In this document: positions 12,401 to 22,710 of the stretch, piece by piece
Numbering within the stretch: position 1 is the first letter of the stretch
Layout of the letters: every line of letters begins with the position of its first letter
NCBI GenBank assembly: GCA_018292915.2
Contig: JACVVK020000013.1
Location: forward strand, 2,731,001-2,795,000
Reading direction: 5' to 3'
DNA: 64,000 nt
DNA from: Batillaria attramentaria
Taxonomy: Eukaryota; Mollusca; Gastropoda; Batillariidae
Notes under the pieces: model-generated
What the model saw: only the letters and a program-made list of their open reading frames with translations
Databases searched by the model: none
What the model was told of the DNA's origin: nothing
Translations under genes and position numbers: made by a program

Positions 12401-14111
12401 GCGCCAAGTTTTAAAGATGTGCTTAGACCCATCTGGGAATTTGCCTTTTGGTAACAAAGAGGGTGTACGGGGGTCCTTCTGGGGCCAAACTAGATACATT
12501 CAGGGGAGATTATTCAGCGCTGTGGTTTAATTCCAAGATGGTGGCCCGCGCAGGGCCCTCTCCTGGCTAATGCACTTGGGTCTGGCGCCTGGTGCAAAAT
12601 GGCGCTTTCCCTCCATTGCATCACTGGCATCAAGCAACACAAGCAGATCTTTAGCAAGGAGAATATTTGACCAAGAAATTTAATTTCTTCCAATGCCTCC
12701 TGGGGGAAGCGCCAGCCCCCGTCTTTGGAAATTTGTTGCGGGCTTCTATGGCTTTTGATTGTGGCAGGATAGCCTCCCGTTTCTGTGAGATTGTTTTCTC
12801 AATTTGCCTAAAGTAAATTCCCCATTTGTCCCAGTGCGAGTGGGGGGCAACTGCCTTGGAGGAGGAGCACAGAGACGATTGAAGCAGCCATGGCTGTGAT
12901 TGTGTGGCCTTCTTCACTCCACTCGGATTCATTTTGTTTCGGGGGAGATCTGTTTGTGTTTGGGAGTGCAGAGTTGCGCTGAAGAGCTGTAAAAAGTGTC
13001 CACTGAAGGGCTCTTCCACCTCTCTCTCGCTCAGATAAACTAAACCAAAGGTTCCACCCCGTCATTGCCCGTCTCCCAGTTTGGCAGTAGAGAACTTGCA
13101 GATCTATTGCTTGCTCTGGCCTCTTTCGTGCACTGTATATTTTGTGCTCTGATTGGCTGTGTTTGCGGAATTCTCAAACACCCTGGAATGTGAAATAATT
13201 CAAGAGCTTCAAGTCAAACCACTTCATTGGAATTTAGAGTAGCTTGTGCGTACTAGTGGCAACATCACTGAGAACAGACAGATGAGTGTTAGGGTTTTAA
13301 ACACCATGGACTTTGCCCAAGGATATACGCAGACAACACGTTCTGATAGGTTCCTCAGCTGTGTATTATCATGTTATATCACGAGTTTTCCCTTCAAAAG
13401 CGACGTGCATTCATACTCAACATACTAAACTGCACATATCCTTTTCACATGAAATACACGGTCTTCTTTCCTGTTCCCTTTCAAACGCTTTCCTTCCGAC
13501 ATTCAGCGAGGTAAGCTTCCTATTTACAACGCCCGTCTACTTTACGTGAATTTCTTTTTCACGCGGAGGCGTAAGCAGATAATGAGCGAACGGATGAGTG
13601 AATCTGGGGGCATACTTAGCACTAACTTTCAAACTCGCACAAAAAACGAGAGTTTAGCGCCAGCTAAGACTGCCAATTATCTCGCCAAAATGGAAGGGCA
13701 TTTTGTGCAGCGCATCCACGACCGGGTGCTCAGACATGCGTAAGTGCTTATCAGAAGAAAAAAAAAACTTAAAAAAAAATTGTCGTTATGCTAATTGAAT
13801 CTACCCTCGGTTCGTGTCTACAGAAGCAGCCAAGCGTCTCGTGACCGTCTTGCTTGCTAAATAGTTAGCGCCCACCTTCTCTGCCAACCATGGAGCCCAC
13901 GGAAACTATATACCTCGGCACAAAAACATATGCCGGGTTGGCTGGGTATTGTGCATTGAATAGATTGAAACTGCAGAAGGCTGGCGAAACCGTATCGCGC
14001 CCTGTTTTCGTAGCGGCTAAATGGGTTCTAAAAGAGTCTCTCAAACGCACGTGAATGTTGGAGGGATGTGCATGTAATTTATGATTAAAAGGGAGGAGGG
14101 TCGGTTTGAGT
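9423..14111. other. Mostly unique non-coding sequence
   Basis: One truncated SINE at 10444. 12430-13060 is repeat-free and has the look of constrained non-coding sequence, but nothing in it is recognisable. A PBX-MEIS-like TAATTGACAG lies near 12126. No exon seen. Confidence 0.55.
10444..10568 (+). mobile_element. tRNA-derived SINE, 5'-truncated
   Basis: It starts within the B-box region (TCTCGAATCTCGGC), continues through GGGGCCAATATTTGTGCTGG and GTGGTGGAAAAGGACGTTAA, and ends in (CCCA)n. The A-box half is absent. Confidence 0.88.
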
Positions 14112-14205
14112 GTGTGTGTGTGGGGGGGGGGGGAGGAGGGCAGGGGGGATAACTGTGGTGTTGCAGGAGGGTGAGGGGAGTGACACAAGAAAGGGGCAAT
14201 GTTAG

Positions 14206-14263
<58 letters not shown>
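14112..14263. repeat. GT and G runs, then (CA)29
   Basis: Short GT and G13 runs near 14112-14133 and a perfect CA array at 14207-14263, about 80 bp before the tandem duplication next to the exon. Confidence 0.95.
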
Positions 14264-14265
<2 letters not shown>

Positions 14266-14347
14266 TTTTGTTCGTCAGGTTTCCTATGTACGTCTCTTTT
14301 GTAAGACCGTGTTTTATGGGGGAAAGAAAGAAAGATATGCTTACCGA

Positions 14348-14525
14348 GCTTGTCCTCAAAGCAGGCTGCGTTCAGATTTGAAATAAACTCAACCATCATA
14401 AGCAGGCACGCGTTTCAAAAGAGCGATTGAATTGGCTTGCCCTCAACGCAGGCTGCGTTCAGATTTGAAATAAACTCAACCATCGTCAGTAAGCAGGCAC
14501 GCGTTTCAAAAGAGCGATTGCATTG
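14348..14525. repeat. Tandem duplication (87 + 91 bp) just upstream of the homeodomain exon acceptor
   Basis: Copy 1 is 14348-14434 and copy 2 is 14435-14525. They are nearly identical; copy 2 carries a 4-bp insertion (GTCA) and a few substitutions. Each begins GCTTG(T/C)CCTCAA and ends AAAAGAGCGATTG(A/C)ATTG. The second copy ends 42 bp before the exon, so it abuts the likely branch-point region. Confidence 0.95.
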
Positions 14526-14567
14526 TTGACTGATAATTACCATTGTATTCTCAATCTGTCGTTTCAG

Positions 14568-14713
14568 GAGACGGTCTGGACAACAGCGTGGGATCGGGGG
14601 AGGGTACAGCAGACGAGGATGACGACAGAAACAGTAAGAGGAACAAGAAGCGAGGCATCTTCCCCAAGGTGGCCACCAACATCATGAGGGCTTGGCTCTT
14701 CCAGCATCTCTCG
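14568..14713 (+). CDS. MEIS: MEIS/Homothorax exon: acidic linker, N-terminal arm and helix 1 of the TALE homeodomain
   Basis: This is an internal exon of a MEIS-family transcription factor, a nuclear DNA-binding protein that partners with PBX/Extradenticle and HOX proteins. It is 146 bp, bounded by a pyrimidine-rich acceptor ending TTTCAG and a consensus donor GTGAGT. The first two bases complete a Gly codon begun in the previous exon (phase 1), and the last codon is complete (phase 0). It reads GDGLDNSV, then an acidic stretch with ADEDDD, then a basic run, then [17 protein letters not shown] and QHLS. PREP/PKNOX proteins have GVLPKHATNVMRSWLFQHI here and TGIF differs more, so MEIS is the best class. 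The final Ser replaces the Thr of vertebrate MEIS1 and fly Hth. Human MEIS1 is, from memory, cut at the same points. The MEIS N-terminal domain (PBX contact) must lie upstream of the window. Class is nearly certain; orthology to one named paralogue is not. Confidence 0.96.
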
Positions 14714-14842
14714 GTGAGTACTTGCGCCGTTCTCACGTTTCTTGCAAATCTCCCAGGTCTTCCTGTCTGTCTCTGGCTGACTTCCCTCGTTGCTCTGTCG
14801 GACTACAGTATGCAGTCTCTCTGGTCTGTCTTTGATATCACA

Positions 14843-15081
14843 TAACTCTTCAGAGCCCATGCAAATATCGCATTTTTACTTGAAATCTTCAAACCACTTG
14901 AAGCCACTGTTACGCAGTCTGCAGCAGTCTCGGGTCTAGCGCTAAAGCTCACGACTTGCGTAATCATTGGTGGCTTGAAGTGGCTGCTAGTGGTATGCAG
15001 TGGCTTCTTCTTTTTACAGTAACCAGTCTTATCATATAGTGGGCAGTGGGTAGATAGTTGTGCTCGGGCTCTTAAAAGTTA
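14843..15081. mobile_element. MITE-like element, copy A
   Basis: It shares sequence along its length with 18501-18712, including AACCAGTCTTATCATATAG. The ends are inverted: TAACTCTTCAGAGCCCATGC at the left and the complement of TAACTTTTAAGAGCCCGAGC at the right (16 of 20 match). An internal fold-back pairs 14894-14907 with 14970-14983 (13 of 14). Flanks ATAA and TTAT could be decayed TTAA. It starts 129 bp after the exon donor. Confidence 0.75.
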
Positions 15082-15115
15082 TACGTGGTGGAAAAGGGCG
15101 TTAAAACCCTTCAAC
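15082..15115 (+). mobile_element. tRNA-derived SINE, short 3' fragment
   Basis: ACGTGGTGGAAAAGGGCGTT directly abuts the right end of MITE copy A, 75 bp before a near-complete SINE. Confidence 0.6.
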
Positions 15116-15189
15116 AGTCCAACTAGCTTGTGTCACTCTGTCTCTGTTTCTGTGTTTTTTCTATGCCTGGACTTCTTTTGTTTCTCTTG

Positions 15190-15353
15190 GGGGGAGCCGA
15201 TGGTGGCCGAATGGTAGAGCGTTGGACTCTCAGTGCTCGGGTCGTGAGTTCGTATCCCGGCCGGGGCCAAATATTTGTGCTGGCTTTTTCATCGTTGCCC
15301 CGTCTTTGATATCAGAAAAGGACGTTAAACCCCCCAAACACCCACCTACCCTT
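15190..15353 (+). mobile_element. tRNA-derived SINE, near full length
   Basis: The tRNA-like head has an A-box (TGGCCGAATGGTAGAGCG) and a B-box (GAGTTCGTATCCCGGC). It is followed by the family body (CCAAATATTTGTGCTGGC, GTTGCCCCGTCTTTGATATC) and the tail ACGTTAAAC plus CACCCACC. About 15 bp containing ACGTGGTGG are deleted relative to other copies. Confidence 0.93.
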
Positions 15354-15368
15354 GTTTCTCTGAATCCA

Positions 15369-15371
<3 letters not shown>

Positions 15372-15406
<35 letters not shown>
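15372..15406. repeat. (CT)17 array
   Basis: Perfect dinucleotide array 19 bp after the SINE tail. Confidence 0.97.
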
Positions 15407-15537
15407 GTTACGCGGTAGGAACTTCTGCCGTGCGGTTAGTTCGTTATTTTGCTGCTTTTTTTCTCTGTCACGTATTTGATTTCTGTTTAACGGAGGTAGA
15501 AGAAAAGATATAAAGATGATAATAATATTAATAATGA

Positions 15538-15850
15538 GGGAAGACGTTAAGTGAGGACAAGAAACAGCGCTGTCATTACACCAGGTAGGCACATACAAGC
15601 AAGAAAAGAAGCTTTTCTCGAATGAACGGCATGAAGATGATAATAATCACAATGGAAAAGGGAAAACGTTCATAGTGAGACTAGACGCAAAGCTGTGATT
15701 ACAGCAGGTAGGCACACATCAACAGGAAAACACGCTGATATAAAAATGAAGGGCATAAAGAAGAAGATGATGATGATAATGGTTAAAAAAGGGAAGACGT
15801 TAAGCGAGAGACAAGAGACGGCACTGTGTACGCCGGATGATGAATTGTTG
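15538..15850. repeat. Three diverged tandem copies, ~122-131 bp period
   Basis: GGGAARACGTT starts at 15538, 15660 and 15791. Each is followed by an AGAC..A.A..GCRCTGT-like segment and preceded by an ATGATAATAAT-like run. Copies 1 and 2 also share CAGGTAGGCACA. Old local duplication. Confidence 0.8.
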
Positions 15851-16399
15851 CAGTCGGCGGCCATTGTGGCGAAATGAGCGGATGGCGGAGGGTCCAGACC
15901 CCGTAGGGTCGCGCTTGACAGGTTTATGTCCAGGGGTGACCCACAGCCGTGGGCCTGGCGCTCTGAAAACCACACTTGGCCGAACAACCCATCTGTTATG
16001 ACAGCAAAATTATGCTACACGCGGCCGAAAATTGATCCAGATTTGGGCGACCAAAATCCACAACCGTTAGCCCACGGTGATTCTGGCAGGCTCCCGTAAT
16101 AGAAAATCCGCGGCTGATGGTGATGATTTAACTGCAGCCAATTCGCTGGGAGAGCTAAGAGTGAAGAAGAGAGGATGGGGGATGGAGATGGGGTGGGGGA
16201 GGAGAAGAGAAGAAGTTGATGCGGAATCGACGAGTTTAAAACAAAATCTTCTTTATTGCCGATGCACTCAAAGAGTCATTTTGCTTTGCTTCAGGAGGAG
16301 AAGTATTGTCGAAGTGTTTGCCCTTCTCAGGGCGTTTCAGCAATAAATTTGTCGTAGTCTTGTCTCCGATATCCTGCTTGTTCTTTCCACCTCCTTCCA

Positions 16400-16520
16400 T
16401 CCTGTCAACCCCCCCCCCCCCCCCACCCTTAAAAAAGAAAAAAAAAAACACTCGCTTTCCATTTCAGTCCCCAGTTGCCCCTCCCCCATCCACTCCTCCC
16501 TTAACCCCCCCCCCCCCCCA
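16400..16520. repeat. Poly-C and poly-A tracts
   Basis: C run near 16409-16424, A-rich run to 16449, second C run 16506-16519. Confidence 0.9.
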
Positions 16521-17072
16521 CCTCACCCACACCTCTCAGTCGTCTCGATTTCTTCTAAAATCCCGTGGATGTGACTTTGTTTCGGGGTCGGGGTTGATAT
16601 TTTCTATTAACATTCATGACTTGCCGCGGGGCCGAACTGCAAACGAGGGAGACCGGGCAAAATCCTTCGATTATCATTTTTCTACAGCCATTGATGAAAG
16701 AAGGGATTGAAATTATTCCAGGCAGCCGCGGCGGAGCCGGCCAGTGGCTGTACCTTGGGTAGGTGCAAGAATTAGGGGGCGAATTAAAAGCCTTCAACAG
16801 TTAATGAGAAACGGTGGAGTGAGTGACAGGAGAGGATGGGGTCCCGGGCCCGTGTTGGTTTTTGGGCTTTATCACCAGCACTGGACGCGCTCAAAGGATT
16901 TAGTTGACAGGCGCGTGGACTGGCGGGGAAGGAGATAGCGAAAAGAGCAATGGCGGAGAGGAGGAGAGAGAGAAGGATGCGCCTCGGTGTGTGAAAGTAT
17001 ATCCCCCCTCACCCAGCCTTCCACCCCCTCCACCCCTCCTTTCCCTCCAACTCAACTGTCCACCTCCTTCAA

Positions 17073-17106
17073 CCCCCCCCCCCCCCAAAAAAAAAAAAAA
17101 AAAAAA
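17073..17106. repeat. C14-A20 homopolymer pair
   Basis: Directly abutting C and A runs. Confidence 0.97.
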
Positions 17107-17395
17107 TCTCCAAAAACCACTCGCAGACTTGAAGAGTTTTGTCCGCCTGATTATGCCTGGCCTTGATTCCGGTTTGATGGGGGGACGGGCGAGCAACTCT
17201 TGCCGTCCAATGGGTCTTTGATTGTCTCCCCGAGACTTTCCTTCTGGGTGATGTAAAGTATGTGTTACTCATCAAAAGTCGTTTTGGGGGGAAGGTTGGT
17301 GCTAACTTACCGACTGTTCGGGGAAATTGAACAAATATTGAACACTGCTGTACCCAGTTTCTCTCATTCCCCATACCTCTACCCTGACTCCTTCA

Positions 17396-17444
17396 GTCTT
17401 TGTGGCTTGCGTGGCGTTAAGCCTCAAAAACTCACTCACTCACC
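17396..17444 (+). repeat. Fragment of a repeat with (ACTC)n tail
   Basis: CTTTGTGGCTTGCGTGGCGT, then TAAGCCTCAAAAACTCACTC. It shares its layout with 25005-25058. Confidence 0.7.
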
Positions 17445-18500
17445 ATCATACCCCACACCCCAGACAGACACGCACATCCCCCCCCCTCCTCCCAACCACC
17501 CCTCACTTACTTTTCTGTGCAGAATCTACCCTCCCTCTTTTTGCCCTGCAGTGATTTAAAAAAAAAAATAGACAACATTCTCCAGGAAAAAGGAAAAGCG
17601 ACAAAATTACGACATAATTATCAAGGTATAAAAGTGAATACATGCCTGGCGTTTGGTTATTATGTAATGTATGGATCCACAGCAACGTCTAACATTTAAG
17701 TGTGGTGTAAACCGATTTCAGTTTAAATCAGCTTGAACAAGTTTTTTTTTAGTTTTTATGCTGTGTGAAAAAAAAATCAGAACTGAAACCAGCTTCAGCG
17801 TCATCATTGCCCAAAAAAATAATAAAGAATAAAAATAAAAATAAAATAAGATATGAGTGAGAGAAAAAAATTAAGTCGATTTACGTGCATATTCTAGTAC
17901 CGCCAGTTTCCTTGATGCGATGATTTTTGCTGGATTACGTTGTTGGGGAAAAAAAAGTGCAAAAAAATATGGGAGGCCGAGCTTATTATTTTCGTGGAAC
18001 GAAGGCATTCATAAAATCCCTGAAATGCCTTAATGCCCTTGATCCCCTCTTCAATACACTTAATGCGTTTTTAGACGCAATATTTGATTCATGTTTTTTG
18101 GCGTGTTGTAAGACCGCATATTCTGGAGATTTTATTTTTTTAAAGGAAGTTGCAGCGCTTTGGTGTTTACTAAGGAACCTTCAATGCATGCGCAGATTTA
18201 TTTGGTAGACAGACACAAACTTTTTTCCCCCGTCGAAACCACAATATTACGGAGTTGTTTTGTTTGTAACGTGTCTGGTTTTCTTCTGGTTTTCCAGTAC
18301 AGCCGCTCAGGGACTTTATACTATACTATTAATTTCCAAAGCCTGTGTGAAGACCATTTCTCGTGAATTTCCTGCGCTAACGGCTGGCCTAATTTTAGCG
18401 GTTTTATTTTTTATTTCTTCCTTTTTTTTTCTAGTGAAATCTTGGAACAGAAATAATCTTTTGTCGTCTGCCATTATGTTTAAAGCTGTGTCCTCAACTT

Positions 18501-18712
18501 TAACTCTTCAAAGCCCATGCAAAAAGAAAAATAGAATCTTTACTTGAAATCCCCAAATCACTAGAAGCCACCAATATGCAATTTGTAGCGGTCTCGCGCC
18601 TACCAGGAAGGGTCCACGCGTGGAAGTGGCTCCTACTGGTCTGCAGTGGCTTGTTCATTTTAACCAGTCTTATCATATAGTGGGTAGGGGATGCTCGGGC
18701 TGTTAAGAGTTA
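18501..18712. mobile_element. MITE-like element, copy B, flanked by TTAA
   Basis: This is the second copy of the element at 14843, in the same orientation. TTAA is seen at both ends (18500-18503 and 18710-18713), followed inward by CTCTTCAAAGCCC and its imperfect inverse. TTAA targets plus C-starting inverted ends are typical of piggyBac-type elements. No transposase is present, so it would be non-autonomous. Two copies alone do not prove mobility. Confidence 0.75.
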
Positions 18713-19168
18713 ACGAGGTGTAGCTGATGGATATCTTGATTTTGAAAAACAGACAAATGAAAACTCGGGATGATCGTATGATTACTATTGAAAGTCGTCA
18801 CATTGCGTGTTATCATGACATTTCAAGACGACAGGAGGTCGTGCGTAGGATATAGCCTTTCTTTGATCGATGTTGAATTTTGTCTCAACGTGGTCGGACA
18901 AGGTTAAAAAAAAGAAGTTGGACTTCCCGGAATAGCACAGGAAAGACCAGAGTGATTTTGTTTAGTTATTCCTTCAGTTTTGTGTGGCGGCGAACTCGCC
19001 AAAGAGTAATGTTTCTTTTATTTATTTTTGTTTGATTGTATGGGATGTAAAAGTTTACCAGTGTAAACCTGTTGGGTGACATTTTTTTAATCGTCTTTAT
19101 TTTCAGTCAGGGTTTTGTCGTTTGTAGAATATTTCGGTGGTCGACATTTTCAAGTTGCTCCTCTTTCC

Positions 19169-19194
19169 TTTTTTTTTTTTTTTTTTTTTTTTTT
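19169..19194. repeat. T26 run
   Basis: Homopolymer. A G16 run lies further on, near 19358-19374. Confidence 0.95.
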
Positions 19195-19691
19195 GAGTCG
19201 GACAAGGACATTGAATGCATACAGAAAAGACAAAACAAAACATTTCCTGTTAGACAAAGAACCTTTCGTTTATCTGTCTTGTAGGCAGATATGTCTCATG
19301 AGACGAAAAACCGGGGCAACTTGAAAGGGGGTAGGGGAGAGGGATGTGTGTTATGGGAAGGGGGGGGGGGGGGGTACACTGGCTGACAGTCCATTAAGGA
19401 TGCGATGCCTGAGTTGACGATCAGCGATCCTGGCACCCAAAAGTAGGATCGGAAAACTAAGGGATTAGGACGAGGAAAAAAAAAAGGAGAGGGAGCGAAA
19501 AGTATCGATGCATAACAAAAACCCGCAAACGTCCATGGCCTGACTAGTCTACAAGCATTAAATCCCTTTCGAGGGAAGTGGGTTTAAGAGAGCGGGAACT
19601 GTCGTATAAACCGTCTGGTCGCACTTCTTAAGAATCTTAAGTGAGACAATGGTATTATTCTTCTCCTGTGGGGGTACGCACACTGGGGGAG

Positions 19692-19692
<1 letters not shown>

Positions 19693-19730
<38 letters not shown>
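19693..19730. repeat. (CT)19 array
   Basis: Perfect dinucleotide array. Confidence 0.97.
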
Positions 19731-19734
<4 letters not shown>

Positions 19735-20934
19735 GCATTATTCACGCCGGATATTGAGTAGATGCAAAGATACACCGGTTTGTGCGATTTCCCCAACTTT
19801 CTCTACACTCAGTATTGTGTGTAAAAACAAACAAACAACGACAACAACAAAAGCACAGCTGTTGTACAAACAGCCATGTGAAAAATAAGAGGAACTTTCA
19901 GAATGAAACCCTGAAAATATCTCACAAAACTTTTTTTTTTTAATTCAGACTGAAACAATATATTTTTCTGTTTTTTCTGAAGACTTCCTTCCCTTTAAAA
20001 AGAAAAAAAAAATACACGGGAAAAATCTGTTATGCGCCAAACGCTGCCTTCATAAGAAAATGTCACGAGATCGCCCAGAAAGATGAAAAGACGACTAATT
20101 CGCGTTTTGTTTTGTTTCCGAATTGTCTTAATCCCCCACAAAGCGCTCTGGTTTTTTTTTTGTTTTTTTTTTCGAGAGTGGAACCTCCTGCTCCCGTTGA
20201 AAGAAAAATGCAAATGCGGGTCCAACACTCGCTCTAGTCTCTTCTGTGATCCCTTTCCTGCAGTCGGAACTCCAATATGTGTGTGAGACAAAACTTCAAT
20301 AGCTACTGCACACACCGGGACGCGGAGAATATTACGACAGCGTTTTGAATCCATCTTTCTCGGCCCCATTTTCCAACCAGGCGATACACAAAGACATTAT
20401 CTAGCCAGGCGACAAGTCTCGCGCGTCATGCAAAGATAGCTGCGCCGGCCCGGGCCCGGCGTGAAAAAGAAAATTACAACCTGTGAAAGTTTTTGTTCTG
20501 ATTTCGTCGTAGGATTAGTGTCACATCACAGACCCGGAACAGGTTGTGAGGTTAGCGGTGGCACGACACGGGAGATTTCTAGACACGCCTCCTGATTCAG
20601 TGTAAGATTCAGCCCGAACAATCACGTGCTGCCTGGTGCACAGTACAGGTTTAGGGACAGCACTCAGGTTTGAGGTAGATTTTGGCGGGGCTGAACTGTA
20701 GACTGCTGCTGGAAATACTCAGCCCACATAATTTGAAAATAGAATGCAATTCTAAATTCCGAAACTTGAACAGCTGAGCTGACCCTTCGCACTACTGACG
20801 TAATTGTAATTTGTTCATGTCCATTGTGTGAGAGAATGCGTGTGGTTCACGTGAGAGTGCGTGTTGGGTTCAGCTCGCCGCGCTTTTATTTGGAGCCAGT
20901 TAAAGAAATGGGCACTGCGCCTACACAATACTCA

Positions 20935-20954
20935 GTTATTATTATTATTATTAT
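20935..20954. repeat. (ATT)n array
   Basis: Six trinucleotide units. Confidence 0.9.
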
Positions 20955-21468
20955 AGACTGTGACTAGTATGGCCACACCTGATGTATCAACGTTTTCACT
21001 GTGCCTGCAGTCGGTTTTTGTGTAGAAAATTTTTTTCTGCATTTTGGCGCCTAGAGTCTTGTTTCTACAATTGGCAGTGATAGTTTTACAGTAGGAAAAA
21101 AATAATAACACGTTTTTCTTCTTTTCTTTTTTTTTCCGCTCGAACAAACAACCGTTCGTTTAGAACCGTCAAAGATTTCTGGTATAAAAATGTGTATATT
21201 ACTCTCGCACTAGTTTTGTAAGAAAAGCACGTTGGCAAAAACAATTGATTTAGGTCCTGAAGCTCCAGTCACACAAAAGTGAGAATTTTAATGTGCACTG
21301 TCGTGCAAAAAAAAAGTGGAAATGATTATGATTTTATTTTATTTTTTTAGTTGTAATGCTTATTCTGCAAAAAAATCTTTCCTTTGTTTTAGTCAGGAAT
21401 CTCTGAAAACAGTTTGCTCGTAAAATCGGTCTGCAATGCTTGCTTGTAGGTTTGGAGCATCAAACTTG

Positions 21469-21469
<1 letters not shown>

Positions 21470-21562
<93 letters not shown>
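21470..21562. repeat. Compound (CA)31-(CT)16 microsatellite
   Basis: CA to 21531, CT from 21531. Confidence 0.97.
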
Positions 21563-21567
<5 letters not shown>

Positions 21568-21835
21568 CTTTACCCCCCTTCACTCACCCCTAACCTGTTG
21601 CAGTACCGTCGCGCGGCCCGGCCAAGCACGAAAACCCTGCGGGGGTGACGCCAGATAATACCTGGGGTGCAGCGCGATTGAGCTGCAAATCAAGCGTGTT
21701 ATTAAATGACACTTCAAGCCTCATTAAGCAGCGCAGGTAGACAGTGGCGCCTTGCAGGCAGAAAAACTTCCTCTCGCGCCAAGGGGCCGTTTGACTCGGA
21801 TCAGTGGTCGGACGGCGTACGCCGCTCGGCGGATC

Positions 21836-21913
21836 GTGCTTGTTCAGGGAAGTCTGAGGTTTAAAGTATTGTCCACACCATCATGCTTGTTCTGAGAAGT
21901 CGTAGGTTTAGGG
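21836..21913. repeat. Short diverged tandem duplication
   Basis: GTGCTTGTTCAGGGAAGTCT and ATGCTTGTTCTGAGAAGTCG, each followed by GAGGTTTAAAGT or TAGGTTTAGGGT, 46 bp apart. Confidence 0.65.
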
Positions 21914-22665
21914 TGACGTACCCGGAGCCGGCGTACGGGATGTGGTTTTGGCGTAAAGACTTGAATCCGTTGAAGTGGTGTGAAGGAGTTAGGGGAACCG
22001 GGGAGTTAGGGGTCGAATGGGGTTGGGTGGGGTGGGGTGGGGTTGGGGGGTAAGGGTGAAGAGGATGTCTCCTGGGGGTTGGGCGAAGGGTGACAGGCCC
22101 CGGACTGTGTGTAGACAGCCTACCTGGGGCTTCTTGTGACGTTGCCTCTCTCGGGAGAATTTTCTTTTCTCCCTTCAATAATCGAGTCCCTCACCCGTGG
22201 TGGCACCCTGGGTACCATGATGATTGGAGTGGGACAAGGAGCAGTCTCCAGGGACACTTACTGTCTGGGTGTTTGGAAGTCATTGTGAGTTCAGGAAGAG
22301 TGGTGTATATTGTGACCGGAATGTAAATTCATTAGGGCCTTTTTCACAACATAGCGTTTACTTTTTAGTTCGCGCGTTTGAAATGTGCAGAAACGCAGCT
22401 GCAATACAGTACAGGTGACTGTCTAGATTTTTCGCCAGTTCGCGAAAGATCTGTTGAGACACTCGCAATTTGAGTATTTATGTAGTTTGCACACCGTATC
22501 TTTTTCCGACACCCGACCATCTTTTTGACCCACCTTTTTCGCTCTCACCTTCTGAGCGACTGAGTGACCAGTTGTCCCTCGCTGCTTGTGTTGTACTGTG
22601 TAGCTGCTGGTTTTTTTTCTGTAATCTGTATTGTTCTCTTGTGTTTCTTACTTTAGTTGTAGAGT

Positions 22666-22667
<2 letters not shown>

Positions 22668-22707
<40 letters not shown>
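22668..22707. repeat. (GT)20 array
   Basis: Perfect dinucleotide array. Confidence 0.96.

Positions 22708-22710
<3 letters not shown>

Larger units (their letters stand above)
1..14567 (+). other. Sequence upstream of the first homeodomain exon, probably intron
   Basis: It ends in the acceptor of the exon at 14568. I saw no exon for the MEIS N-terminal domain and no Ser/Gly-rich linker exon, so this is probably the 3' part of a long phase-1 intron. A promoter or exon too short or divergent to recognise cannot be excluded. Confidence 0.6.
15860..21469. other. Intronic sequence with scattered homopolymers
   Basis: Apart from MITE copy B, the repeat fragment at 17396 and the listed runs, nothing is recognised. 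17740-17880 and 18900-19200 are A/T-rich. Confidence 0.6.

Noticed and set aside
14862..14869. ATGCAAAT octamer-like sequence after the exon donor
   Set aside because: It lies inside MITE copy A and partly in copy B, so it is explained by the element.
15200..15270. Functional tRNA gene
   Set aside because: The head is followed by the shared SINE body in many copies and does not fold as an intact tRNA.
15538..15850. CRISPR-like array
   Set aside because: The genome is eukaryotic, the units are long and diverged, and there are no short identical repeats with unique spacers.
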